The translations under genes and the position numbers were made by a program. Under the pieces are notes generated by a model. It saw only the letters and a list, made by a program, of their open reading frames with translations. It did not search any database and had not been told where the DNA came from. Shown piece by piece: positions 41,299 through 53,200 of a DNA stretch of 64,000 bases (position 1 is its first letter; the number at the start of each line of letters is the position of its first letter). This stretch comes from Flectonema sp. DT1601 (lineage: Eukaryota > Euglenozoa > Diplonemea > Diplonemida > Diplonemidae), in NCBI GenBank assembly GCA_964019425.1, contig OZ025786.1, positions 248,001 to 312,000 of the forward strand, read 5' to 3'.

Positions 41299-42553
41299 AT
41301 GAAAAATATTTCTTCAAATGTAATTATCAATACATCAGTGGGGCTTCCCTTTACTCTAAGTGGAGCCTCTCGTAAAACACTTCTGGATAACAGCAACTAC
41401 GAATTGACCGTAGAGAAAGTGAAATTAAAAGCTGCTAACAAAAAGATAGCTGCGCGGATGGCGACAGAAGAGGATACAAAGAAAGCAATTAATGTAAAAT
41501 TAAAAAAACTAAAACAAATAGAAGAACGTTTTCATATGTTACGACTGAAGGCTATCACTACTAGAGCAGATACCATCAAATTAGCAATGGCAGTTGTATT
41601 ATATCAAATTAAAAATGCGCGATGCACCGAATCTTTGGCCGCGGCACAACTGAAGGAACGGTCTTCCCGCGTAGAAGCAGAAGCATTAAAGAAAGTAGCC
41701 TTGTCGAGTGCAAAGCACGAGCGTAAGGTAGCAAAAGAGTTAGTCAATAGGAAGTACGCCCTTGAGATTCGCCGTGTTAAGAAGTTATTAAAGGAAACGT
41801 TGCTTAGAATTGAAAAAGAAGAAAATAAACAAACAGAAATGCTGGCTGAAACTTCAAGCAAAACTAAAATTATTTGCAAACCAGACGCACCTAAATCACT
41901 CAAGAAATGGGGACCTTCAAACCCATTCGCTGTTTTCGTCACCGAATCAAAGTATTCATCTATGAAAGATTTGGCTTTGCGATGGAAGGTATGGCCGTGT
42001 TTATTTAATAAAAAGAGACTCCAGCGTGTCAAGATGCATTTGCATGTACTCAGCAGAAGTTCCAGAAAGAAGATTACTTTTATCATTTCCCAAGTCATCA
42101 CCTCCTTGACTGTTTTTGTACAACGGAGAAAAAATAAAAGTTTTGGGGGAGCAACGAAGAATTTTCCTAATAAAAAGTAACAGGAAAAAAAAAAAAAAAA
42201 AAAAAAAAGATAATTATAGTAAAACACAACAGGCATTATCTAAAAGTGATCAAAAGCCCTTTATCGTAAAGGCGGAAGCTAACCTTGCTATGAAGAGAAA
42301 AGTCAAGTCTAAAATGCAGTCGCGCTCCAGGAAACGAAACACGTGGACAAGTTATGTAAAAGAAAACTTTACAACAGCATACAAGGATGCTCGTGAGGTT
42401 ATTCCTGATCGAATTGCCGCGTTTTCTTCTGCAAGTTCAGTGGTTGCTGCTAAATTCAGGGAGGAAAAAGAAAATAACCAAAAATCTAACATCAATACCA
42501 AGAGGAAGAAGCGAAAAATAAGGATCGACCCGACACCAAGGCTCAAAAAATGA
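41299..42553 (+). CDS. Tandem HMG-box protein with coiled-coil N-terminus, two exons
   Basis: Exons are 41299-41988 and 42233-42553 (phase 0, GTATGG...CAACAG), giving 336 residues. The N-terminal 200 residues are Lys/Ala/Glu-rich coiled coil. The first HMG box spans the splice junction: GPSNPFAVFVTESK, then LALRWK joined to ALSKSDQKPFIVKAE, the classical 'W..LS...K.PF...A' core. A second, weaker box follows (WTSYVKENFTTAYKDAREV...VAAKFREEK). A basic tail (KRKKRKIR) could be a nuclear signal. Tandem boxes bend DNA, as in mitochondrial TFAM or nuclear architectural proteins. CAG at 41296 is two bases before the ATG. Compartment is unclear. Confidence 0.8.
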
Positions 42554-42972
42554 TGTTCTATTTCTAAGACCAAATCATCTTCTCGCTATGTATTTCTCAG
42601 TATATTTTGCCCCTCGTCAACTGTGGATCTTTTCACTTGCTGTCAACATTCATTTTATGTGATTCGGTTTCGAGTTGCTTGTTTTCGTGTTGTTGGAGTA
42701 CGGAAAAAGAAGAAGAAGAAGAAGAAGAAAAGAGAACAATTCTTCCAATGAAAATCACACTATTTTCTTCTTCTTTCTTTTTTTCAATATATTCCTTTCT
42801 CTTTTCACTGCGGTAACGTTATCTGTATTATTTCTTTTTTTTTTTTTTTCTCTCTTGTTACATGTATTTTTTAAACGACAACCCATTTGTGTTGCCTGCT
42901 ATTATTCCTATCTTCTTAAAAGAACCTGTTAGAGCTGTCTGTTTTATTACCATTACCATCTCCAGGCCGACC
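42554..42972. other. Intergenic stretch, A/T tracts
   Basis: It includes a (GAA)n run near 42709-42729 and T runs. CAG at 42963-42965 after ATTACCATTACCATCTC is the candidate acceptor for the next gene. No gene or fold was seen. Confidence 0.6.
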
Positions 42973-43739
42973 ATGGAGGACAAACATGTAGACGATGAAG
43001 GGTATGACATAGAGGACCAGGATATAGCTATAGAAGTTAAGGACTTTGAGGGGGTCGATATCGACTTGGCAGGTGAGGAATTCCAATTAATTGGAATTGA
43101 TGATCCAAACCCAATCTTGCGCATTGGAGATAAGATATTTGAAGGAGTCTGGGGTGAATTTTGTGTTTCTGGTGTAGTTTTTGACACTGAAATCCAACAT
43201 CAAGGAACTATGACTAAGAAATTAATATTTAATAGGGTACTTGTGAAGTCGAAATCGGGTGAAAATAAGCCACTTCCGGAGTCAGGTATTGACACCTCAG
43301 TGATATTAAGTGCAATGCACAAGGCTAAAAATACAGAGTATGTTTTTTTTTTTTTTTTTTTTTTTGCATTTAACAAGTATTGTAAGAACGAAAAAGAATG
43401 TTGGCAGCACACGTAAACCTCCCTTAGCTTTATCAGTTTAAGTCGGTTCACGGTTTCGTGACACACACAAAAAATCACAGTGTTATATCATTATTTTCTG
43501 AAAAGTTGAAGATAAAGCCAATTCTTTTTTTTTTTTTCCATCTTACATTTCACAAAAAAAAAAAAAATGATTGCATTATTTTATGGTTACAAAAAAATAC
43601 CCACAGGATTGTGAGAGAAACGAAGAATACCGCAACTGCTGCGTTGGAGGAAAATATGAGTAAACCACCAGTGGAGATCCCAGTATACAAGAACAACGAA
43701 GAAATTGGGAAAGCGCCTCCTCCACCCGCACCAAATTAG
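42973..43739 (+). CDS. TFIIIC subunit 6 (tau55/GTF3C6)-like protein, two exons
   Basis: Exons are 42973-43337 and 43607-43739; the phase-2 intron is GTATGT...CCACAG. The protein is 165 residues. It has a very acidic start (MEDKHVDDEGYDIEDQDI), then FQLIGIDDPNPILRIGDKIFEGVW, which matches the family core 'id..nPilqigd.iFeGeye...Gt...F'. This is the beta-barrel strand pair by which tau55 joins tau95 in the DNA-binding half of TFIIIC. The end is proline-rich (GKAPPPPAPN). If correct it serves Pol III genes such as tRNAs. Length fits the family. Based on a short motif, so moderate certainty. Confidence 0.6.
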
Positions 43740-44004
43740 CGTTAGTAGACGTTATTCTGTATGGATTCATTGTAGTGGATTTGTGTGTTAGAACTTCATT
43801 GGATTGACGGAAGTCTGCACTCTTTTTGTAAACACTTTTAGAATGTACCCAACTAGTCCAGTATTAGATTTAGGAAGAAATTATTTTTGTTAACAGCGTC
43901 ATTGGTTGGAGTTTGGTTTTTTTTTTTGTTTATGTTTTTTTTAATTTTTTTTTTCAGGAATTTTAACAACTTAATAAAGGAAAAAAAAAAAAAAAAAAAA
44001 AAAC

Positions 44005-46312
44005 ATGACACAGCGAGAAAAAAAGAAGCAAGACTCGTGGGTCGCTGAGCTACGATCACTTACATCTCACGGAGAGAACAAGAAGTGTATGGACTGCACT
44101 AAGAATGTATGTCATTCTTTGTTGTACCTTAATTGGTTTTTTTTTATAGCCAAAACAACAGTTTAAATTAATCCCCTACAGAACCCAACTTACCTGATCA
44201 CAACATACAGCATTTTTGTGTGTGAAAGTTGTGCTAGTTTACAGTATGTCTTTACCTGTGTCATTGTGTATTATTGTTTCATTACTTAACTTTAAACTAC
44301 CTGCAGTAGCAGTAAGCAACATCTGGCAAAGGGAATTGGATACGCTAAGTTAACTGAGGAGGATATGAATGGAGTTCGTAACGGAGATGGAAACATTGGT
44401 GCTGCTGCTTTGTGGAGAGCCAGATTACCAGCAAATTCATCGGAAATTCCAAGACCTGGAGAGAAATCAAAAATAAGTGAATATATTACAAAGACTTATG
44501 AAGTTGGGAAATGGAAGAGAGCTTCAGGTGGTGGGACGTCAGTACCAGCAGCAACAACAAGCATAGCAACACCAACATCAGTGGCGGAATCATTTCAAAA
44601 CACTGGGTCTGTTGAGTTAAGTGGTGGTCAATGGCAATGTGATACTTGTACTTTAATAAACGAATCTAATGCTGCGAGATGTTCTGTTTGTACGGCTGCT
44701 AAACCTACAAGGACTGTTCAGCAAAAACCTCCAACTCCTGCTGCTGTAGCTGCGACTACAACAGCTCCTGCTCCTGTTCAAAAAACTATTCAAACACCAG
44801 CTCATGCGGCAGCTCAAACTAGTCTTTTTAGTAGACAGCCTCCTCCTAATCAACAAGTTCCTCAACAGCAGCAACATCAACAGCAGCAACCTCAGGTAGA
44901 TCTATTTAAATCTCAGCCTCCTGCGCAAGCTCAGCCACAAGTTGATCTTTTCGCACAGCCTCCCCCGCAGCAACAGCAGCAGCAGCAGCAACAGCCACAG
45001 CAGCCCAAGCAAAGCTCTCCATTGGTATGTTTTTTATTATTGTGATGAGAAAACTATAGATTAGTTCCCGTGAGGATCTGCCTAACCTGGTGGATGAGAC
45101 TTTCTTACTAATAACCCCAACAGGATGATATGTTTGCAGCACCAATTGTTTCACAGCAGTCAGCACAGCAGTTACAACCCCTCTTTCCTGATCCAGTTCC
45201 GCAGCAACAACAACAGCAACCCGTACAACAACAGCAACAACAACAACAACCTGCACAACAGCAACAACCACAGCAACCACCTCCTAAGAAGAGTATGTAT
45301 TTGTTTATGGTTAAATTAATGTGTTCTTTTTACAAGTTAATAACAGAATATCAAACCAACAAAAACAACAGAGTTAGCACTTGAGGATCTGTTTGGACCT
45401 GAAACAGCAGCTCCACAACAACAGATGGGAGGCATGATGAACAATCAAGGTAGTATGATGCAGGGAGGTATGATGAGTCAGCCAATGATGAATCAAGGAA
45501 ATAACATGATGGGCATGCAAAGTAGTATGACGGGCGGTAATGGTATGCAATCCGGCGGTATGATGAATCCACAAGGTAACCAGCAGGGTGGAATGATGGG
45601 ACAGCAAAATCCGATGATGGGACAGGGTATGAATCCACAGCAGGGAGGTATGATGAGCCAACAAGGTGGTATGATGGGCCAACAGCAAGGCGGAATGATG
45701 GGCCAACAAGGTGGTATGATGGGCCAGCAACAGGGTGGCATGATGGGTCAACAAGGCAGTGGTATGAGCCAGCAGGGTGGTATGATGGGCCAACAGCAGG
45801 GTGGTATGATGGGCCAACAACAAGGTGGTATGATGAGCCAACAAGGCGGAATGATGGGACAGCAGGGAGGTATGATGGGCCAGCAACAAGGCGGCATGAT
45901 GGGCCAACAAGGCACTGGTATGATGGGCCAGCAGGGTATGATGGGCCAACAACAAGGCGGCATGATGGGCCAGGGAATGATGAGCCAGCAGGGTGGCATG
46001 GGCCAGCAGCAAGGAGGTATGATGGGCCAGCAACAAGGTGGCATGATGGGCCAGCAGCAAGGCGGTATGATGGGCCAGCAGCAAGGAGGCATGATGGGCC
46101 AGCAGCAAGGCGGTATGATGGGCCAGCAGCAGGGTGGAATGCAGGGGGGTTACACAGGTCAGCCCCCAATGGGAATGCAACAACAGCAACCATCTCAGCA
46201 GCAAAATTCAAATCCATTTGCGTCTTCAGATGATCCTTTCTCTTCTCTTGGAACAGACCTCGGGAAAAAGAATACCGCTCCTGAGCAAAGCATTTTCTCC
46301 GGATTAATGTAA
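44005..46312 (+). CDS. ArfGAP-like protein with RanBP2 zinc finger and prion-like, endocytic tail; five exons
   Basis: Exons are 44005-44106, 44182-44243, 44307-45024, 45124-45292 and 45372-46312; all introns start GTATGT. The protein is about 663 residues. The GAP zinc finger is CX2CX16CX2C at Cys28, 31, 48 and 51, followed by the LTEED...GAAALWRARLP and YITKTYEVGKW ends of the domain. The arginine that normally stands five after the last Cys (CxxxHR) is Ser56, so GTPase-activating action is doubtful. A RanBP2 finger follows (WQCDTCTLINESNAARCSVC). Next are two VDLF motifs, a Gln-rich stretch, LEDLFGP, about 240 residues of GGMMGQQQ repeats, and NPFASSDDPF with NPF and DPF motifs, which bind EH-domain proteins and AP-2. 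Likely a clathrin-coat adaptor. Confidence 0.88.
45425..46145 (+). repeat. GGMMGQQQ-coding tandem repeat
   Basis: A degenerate 24-bp unit (GGTATGATGGGCCAACAGCA-type, 7-9 codons) is repeated more than 20 times inside the ArfGAP-like gene. Codon-level variation between copies, mostly silent (GGT/GGC, CAA/CAG), shows the peptide sequence is under selection. On the opposite strand two frames are open through most of it; these are shadows. Confidence 0.9.
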
Positions 46313-46922
46313 AACCACATCATCTTACTAGCCACCTCTTCTTTGTGATTGAATCTGTTTAGTATCCAGTGATATGTCATCTCCATTCATATTATTCATG
46401 AGGGGCATACTAACTTTTCATCTGTGTCCCCTCGCATGATCGTCATACGTTAAAGTTTACAATTTCATGGTACTGTTGAATGTGACTCCTCTGTTTTAAA
46501 AAAAAGAAACCTATTTCCTTTCCCTGAATAATCCGCAATTCCTTATAATGTCGATTTTATTTTTTATTTATGTTATTTTTTTTTTTTTTTCAAATTATTG
46601 GTCTTTCCCCCTTTCTCCTATTATCCTCAGAATCGATTAACTACGGAGAGGGAAGACAGGAAACTCATTCCTTCAAAGAAGTTATTCGTTAAGGTTAATA
46701 CTTTTCTTTGTTGTTGGTACACTTATCTGTAAAGACTACCTAACAAAGAACAATTAATTACACTCTAAACAGTAAACATAATACATATTAAAGGGGTTTT
46801 TGTTAGTGAACAGGAAAAAAAAAAAAAAAAAAAAAAACTTACGAATCGAGAATGCACCCAGAAACTAGATATCTTTTGTGTGGTATTGAAGAAAAAGGGT
46901 AGGGAATAGGTTTTGTTGGGGG

Positions 46923-46958
<36 letters not shown>

Positions 46959-47349
46959 TAATAAAAACAAGCAAACAATAAATAATAATTTTTTTTCCCT
47001 TCATTTTTTATTTTTATTTTTAAATTTTATAATTCCCCATTTGTGCCGACCATTGTTGATTGTAATTTAATTTATTTATTTAAATTTTTTTTTTTTTTTT
47101 TTTTAAAATGTCGTCTGCATTCGTTAACGTCCCGACAGTGCCTACTTTAACAAATAGAAGAAAAAGAAAAAAAAAAAAAAAGAGGGAAAAAAAAGAGAAA
47201 AAAAAACACCTTTTCTAATAGAAACTAACTTAAGATAAGAGTCTCAGTGTCGTCCCTTCTTGCAAAAAGGCACTTATTTGAAACGTGTTGTTTATACATT
47301 GTTTTTTATTATATTGTTTTTTACTGAAAAACAGATTTGTTGGATACGA
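46313..47349. other. Intergenic region, A/T tracts
   Basis: One kilobase with A24-A32 runs near 46815 and 46922 and T runs near 47087. CAG at 47332-47334 precedes the next start by 15 bases. No gene or convincing RNA fold was seen. Confidence 0.6.
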
Positions 47350-49302
47350 ATGGAAGCATTCATCAATTCGGTTAACCAAAATAAAAATAAATATGACAAC
47401 GATAATAATAATAACAACAACTTAAATATATCGACAACTTCAAGTAGACCAAGCAGAAGGGCTCCAAAACCTCCGATGAACGATGGACAGATAACAGCAA
47501 CGACAAGAAAAAGTACACCTCCAAGGGGACTGAGACCAGGATTAGAACAACTCCAGAGGGCCACGAGGGAATCACCACAACAATGGGAAAGCTACAACCC
47601 AATAATAAACACTTTAACAGGTGGTGCTACAGTAACTTCCTCATTAGGTCAAACTGGTTGTGGTCCAGGTGGTACAGGATTGATTCCGACTGGTCCTTGC
47701 TCACCACAAGCTACGTCTAACATGAATGATATCCACGTTCCTATTCCAGGACCTAGTCTTAATGAGTTATCATCAGTTCATCAAGAAGATGTTAGTGAGT
47801 TGTTTGATAATCATCAACAGTTTCAATCCCCATCTATATCAAATCAAATAAAAATTAATGAAATCCTTTCAAATATCGTACCTTCTTCACAAGACAGTTC
47901 ACATCAAGTACTACAACAAGCGATAAGTAGTATTCCTGAAGGTTTATCAGTAAAAGTTGCCCTACGACACCTGATAGAGAAAAGTCAGGGCATTGCAGAA
48001 GAGCAGACATTACTTATGGAGAAGATTGAAAAACAAAAATCACAGAAAGCTCACATGGATAATTTAGAATTAATAACTCCTACCGAAGAGAACCAACACC
48101 AACAAGGAAATACATCAACTAAAGTAACACCTCCACCTCGTAGTTGTGATGCTTCTTCTCAAACACCTGCTGAACATTCAAAGCCGTCTGAAGAAGTTTC
48201 AATTCAAAAGGAGAAAATCATACGACGGAATACATCTCCAACACCTGAGAGAGAACGACACTCACAAATAATGAACTTCAGCGCTGGGTATGCCACTCAA
48301 GAAGTCACAGTAGTCACTACGACATTAGAGCCTACTGTTGAAGGAAGTCAAAGAGAAGAAATAAATAACAATATTCAACATCTTAAAGCTGATCAGCCTG
48401 GCTGTGCAGTTTTTGATGCGACTGCTACAACGATGGAAACACAGTCTGATAAACAGACTCCTGAGCACAACAAAACAACTCAAAGTCAAAAGACGAATCA
48501 CACGAGTCCTAGACGCTGGGTATCACCTGGTCGTCTACGGGAGTTCATACCAGACTCTGCAGGGACTATTCCACCTAATTTACTTGATAGTTTATTACCC
48601 AACGATGACAGTTGTTTACCAATCACTCCACCTCCTGTACGATGGCCAGAGTCAGGACAACACTTAGCGAAGACACGCCAAGTGACAAAAGAGCGACTTG
48701 CTAAGTATCGAGACATATACTGGACCCGGATAAAACAGAATCAGCAATACACAAGAGAACAATCACCTGGAGGATCGCCTAATAGAACACCAAGCAAGAG
48801 GACGCCAAGTACTAAGCCTGCTGAAGAAGGTGGTGCTGCATCACCAGTAGTAAAAGAAAACACTTCAGCTATATCTGCTATTAGAAAACAGTCATCAAGT
48901 ACAGTGAACTCAAGTACTTCAGGTGGTGCTGCTGATATTAATTTGATGCTAACTAATTCTCAAAAACAAGAATTACTAGACGACTTAAGTATGAAATATA
49001 TCACAGATGAACTCTCAAAGAGACGTCAGGTTCTAACTTCTACAGTTAAAGATTTATCTCAAATAGTTAACAGCCAACGTCATCACCAAGACACAGATGT
49101 AGTAACACCAAGTAGGAATGTTCATGATCAGCTGCTTTGGTATGAAGCTGCTCGTAAAAACAGAAGATCAGAATCTCAAAAACGGGGAGAGGGATCTCCT
49201 CCAACACAAGAACATCTTGCCAAAGACTTAGCACAGCGACTGCATGAAATTCACTCGGTTACTCCACCTAAGCAAATTCCTGTAAAAAGACCAATGCGTT
49301 AG
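47350..49302 (+). CDS. Large disordered protein, unknown
   Basis: 650 residues from the ATG at 47350 (an extension to 47260 would cross the candidate acceptor). Composition is Ser/Thr/Pro/Gln-rich with many SP and TP sites, typical of a disordered phospho-protein. A predicted helix at about 205-240 (ISSIPEGLSVKVALRHLIEK, EEQTLLMEKIEKQKSQ) and short helices near 555-600 and the C-terminus (LAKDLAQRLHEIH) could be interaction points. A conserved-looking segment RRWVSPGRLREFIPDSAGTI lies mid-protein. No domain recognised; cytoskeletal scaffolds often look like this. Confidence 0.65.
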   Translation: MEAFINSVNQNKNKYDNDNNNNNNLNISTTSSRPSRRAPKPPMNDGQITATTRKSTPPRGLRPGLEQLQRATRESPQQWESYNPIINTLTGGATVTSSLGQTGCGPGGTGLIPTGPCSPQATSNMNDIHVPIPGPSLNELSSVHQEDVSELFDNHQQFQSPSISNQIKINEILSNIVPSSQDSSHQVLQQAISSIPEGLSVKVALRHLIEKSQGIAEEQTLLMEKIEKQKSQKAHMDNLELITPTEENQHQQGNTSTKVTPPPRSCDASSQTPAEHSKPSEEVSIQKEKIIRRNTSPTPERERHSQIMNFSAGYATQEVTVVTTTLEPTVEGSQREEINNNIQHLKADQPGCAVFDATATTMETQSDKQTPEHNKTTQSQKTNHTSPRRWVSPGRLREFIPDSAGTIPPNLLDSLLPNDDSCLPITPPPVRWPESGQHLAKTRQVTKERLAKYRDIYWTRIKQNQQYTREQSPGGSPNRTPSKRTPSTKPAEEGGAASPVVKENTSAISAIRKQSSSTVNSSTSGGAADINLMLTNSQKQELLDDLSMKYITDELSKRRQVLTSTVKDLSQIVNSQRHHQDTDVVTPSRNVHDQLLWYEAARKNRRSESQKRGEGSPPTQEHLAKDLAQRLHEIHSVTPPKQIPVKRPMR

Positions 49303-50276
49303 TCCCTCTCACAAATATGTTATTATTATTATTTTTTTTTTCCTTTATTCTGACAGTTCTGTATTATATTGCATTCGAAATATAGATGAGTTTTTTTTTC
49401 TCTTTTTTTCTTCTTTTTTTTTTTTGTACCTAAAAAAAGCTATTGTTCGGTAGAAAGAGAATTGTGGCATCGTACCAAAACCTTTTTCTATTTTCCTTTA
49501 TAAGGATTTTGTGACGAGTTGCGCACAAACAAAAACGAAAGTAAAAAAATAAAAAAAGTAAGGTTGGTCGATTCTTTTTTTTCTTTCTTTTCCTTGAAAC
49601 GAATAAAAAGAAATAAAGAAAACAAAAAATTTACTGTGAAAGGAGCTCTCCTTCACTACGATGTATCTTCTGTAACATTATAGGAGGTATTACGTGTTTT
49701 CTTATTTTAATCGAAGCTGGTGTATTCTTTTTTTTTAGCTTTCACAGACTAAAAAAAAAAAAAAAAAACAAATTAGTGTTCCTACCGCGTATGCATTTTA
49801 TAATAAGGCAGTTACATACTTTCAATTAATTCTTTTACTTTTTTTCAAAAAAAAAAAAAATAGTTTTTTTAGATTCGCTATTTGTAGTGCTGTTGAGGTG
49901 TTTCTTTTTTATTTTTTAAAAAAAATCTTTTTCTTCGCTCGTTCACAGGAGAAGGAAAAATGATGTTGTCTGAGTTTACTGTTATATAGTTATCGTTATC
50001 GTTTTTTTTTTCGTTCTTTTTTTTACACCTACAAAGTCGGAGAACAAACCCCCTGTGAGGTTCCGATAACAAGAAAGTCTTTCTGGTCTTTCTGCAGGAA
50101 ATGAGATTCTAATTCGAAAAGCGATACGGATATTCCGATCCTTCCAATCAAACTCAACGATTTCAGAAAAAGTTAAAGTCAGCAAAACAAAGATAATTGT
50201 CATAAAGTGAAATTAGTTTTTTTTAAACAAAAAGTGATGCTTTTATTCACTCACCAGGTTGGGGAAATATATTTAA
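49303..50276. other. Intergenic region before the giant repeat gene
   Basis: A/T tracts, with no protein frame of note. A patch at 50040-50110 is less repetitive but shows no clear fold. CAG at 50255-50257 after TTTTATTCACTCAC lies 19 bases before the ATG and is the candidate acceptor. Confidence 0.6.
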
Positions 50277-53200
50277 ATGTCCCTATTGGGGAGTATATTC
50301 GGAAGTAGTAACAGTAATGAAAGTGATAATGTTAAAATATCAGCTGGTAAAGTTGATGTAACGGATCCATTACCAGAAGAGACGTCAAGTATTAAAAAGG
50401 ATTCAGTCACGAGTGACATTCATGTGAAGGATGGGTTACCTAAATCAAGCGCCGCCTCAGCTTCGGTAGTAAATGAGGTAAAGACACCTTCAAAAACGGA
50501 AGCTGTAGCTGCTGTCAGTAAAACTGAGGAAACCGTTCAAAAACCTTCGGCTGCAGAATCGAAAACTGCTGGACCAGCCACTACCCACAAAGATTCTACA
50601 GCTGCAGCAGATCACAAAGCAGCTTCTGTGACAGATCACAAAGCCGACACAACTGCGCCAGCAGCAACTGCTACCACCGCTGATCATAAAGACACAGCAG
50701 CACCTGCAACTGCAACAACTAATCACAAGGCTGACACAGCAGCACCAGCAACTGCTACTGCTGATCACAAAGACACAACTGCACCGGCAACCACCGCTAC
50801 TGATCACAAGGCTGACGCAGCACCAGCAACTGCCACCGCTGATCACAAAGACACAGCCGCACCAGCAACTGCCACTGCCGACCACAAAGACACAACTGCA
50901 CCAGCAACTGCTACTGCTAAGGCTGACACAACTGCACCGGCTGCAACAGCCACTGATCACAAGGCTGACGCAGCAGTACCAGCAACTGCTACCGCTGATC
51001 ACAAAGACACAACTGCACCAGCAACTGCTACTGCTAAGGCTGACACAACTGCGCCGGCTGCAACAACCACTGATCACAAGGCTGACACGGCAGCACCTGC
51101 AGCAACAGCCACGGATCATAAAGCTGACGCGGTAGCAACTGCTAGCGCCGATCACAAAGACACAGCTGCACCAGCAACTGCTGATCACAAGGCTGACACG
51201 ACTGCACCAGCAACTGCTACCGCCGATCACAAAGACACAGCTGCACCAGCAACAACCGATCACAAAGACACAGCTGCATCAGCAGCAACGGCCACTGATC
51301 ATAAGGCTGACACACCTGCACCACCAACAACCGCCGATCACAAAGACACATTAGCACCAGCAAGTGCTACTGCTGACCACAAGGCTGACACAACTGCACC
51401 AGCAACAACCGATCACAAGGCTGACACAACTGCACCAGCAACGACCGATCACAAAGACACAGCAACAACAGCAACTGCTACTACTGATCACAAAGATACA
51501 GCTGCACCAGCAACGGCTACCGCCGATCACAAAGACACAGCAGCAACAGCAACTGCTACTACTGATCACAAAGATACAGCTGCACCAGCAACGGCTACCG
51601 CCGATCACAAAGACACAGCAGCAACAGCAACTGCTACTACTGATCACAAGGCTGACACAACTGCACCAGCAACAACCGATCACAAGGCTGACACAACTGC
51701 ACCAGCAGCTGCCTCCGCTGATCACAAAGATACGGCTGCACCAGCAACTGCTACCGCCGATCACAAAGACACAGCAGCAACAGCAACTGCTACCGCCGAT
51801 CATAAAGACACAGCTGCACCAGCAACAACCGATCACAAAGACACAGCAACAACAGCAACTGCTACTACTGATCACAAAGATACAGCTGCACCAGCAACGG
51901 CTACCGCCGATCACAAAGACACGGCAGCAACAGCAACTGCTACTACTGATCACAAGGCTGACACAACTGCACCAGCAACAACCGATCACAAGGCTGACAC
52001 AGCTGCACCAGCAGCTGCCTCCGCTGATCACAAAGATACGGCTGCACCAGCAACTGCTACCGCCGATCACAAAGACACAGCAGCAACAGCAACTGCTACT
52101 ACTGATCATAAAGACACAGCTGCACCAGCAACGACCACTGATCATAAGGCTGACACAGCAGCACCAGCAACTGCTACTACTGATCACAAAGACACAGCAG
52201 CAACAGCAACTGCTACTACTGATCATAAAGACACAGCTGCACCAGCAACGACCACTGATCATAAGGCTGACACAGCAGCAACAGCAACTGCTACTACTGA
52301 TCACAAAGATACAGCTGCACCAGCAACGACCACTGATCATAAGGCTGACACAGCAGCACCAGCAACGGCTACCGCCGATCACAAAGACACAGCAGCAACA
52401 GCAACTGCTACTACTGATCACAAGGCTGACACAACTGCACCCGCAACAACCGATCACAAGGCTGACACAGCTGCACCAGCAGCTGCCTCCGCTGATCACA
52501 AAGATACGGCTGCACCAGCAACTGCTACTACTGATCATAAAGACACAGCTGCACCAGCAACAACCGATCACAAAGACACAGCAACAACAGCAACTGCTAC
52601 TACTGATCACAAAGATTCAGCTGCACCAGCAACGACCACTGATCATAAGGCTGACACAGCTGCACCAGCAGCTGCCTCCGCTGATCACAAAGATACAGCT
52701 GCACCAGCAACAACCGATCACAAAGACACAGCAACAACAGCAACTGCTACTACTGATCACAAAGATACAGCTGCACCAGCAACGACCACTGATCATAAGG
52801 CTGACACAGCTGCACCAGCAGCTGCCTCCGCAGATCACAAAGATACAGCTGCACCAGCAACTGCTACTACTAATCACAAGGCTGACACAACTGCACCAGC
52901 AACAACCGATCACAAAGACACAGTAGCACCAGCAAGTGCTACTGCTGACCACAAGGCTGACACAGCTGCACCAGCAACTGCCACCGCTGATCATAAAGAC
53001 ACAGCAGCAACAGCAACTGCTAATACTGATCACAAAGATACAGCTGCACCGGTAGCAACCACCACTAATCACAAGGCTGACACAACTGCACCAGCAACAA
53101 CCGCGGATCACAAAGACACAGCAGCACCAGCAACCGCCACCGCTGATCACAAAGAGACAGCCGCGCCAGCAACTGCTACTGTTGATCATAAGGCTGACAC

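Noticed and set aside
45351-46217. Minus-strand and alternative frames across the GGMMGQQQ repeat
   Set aside because: Low-complexity shadows of the ArfGAP-like gene; silent changes fit the + strand frame that splices to the upstream exons.
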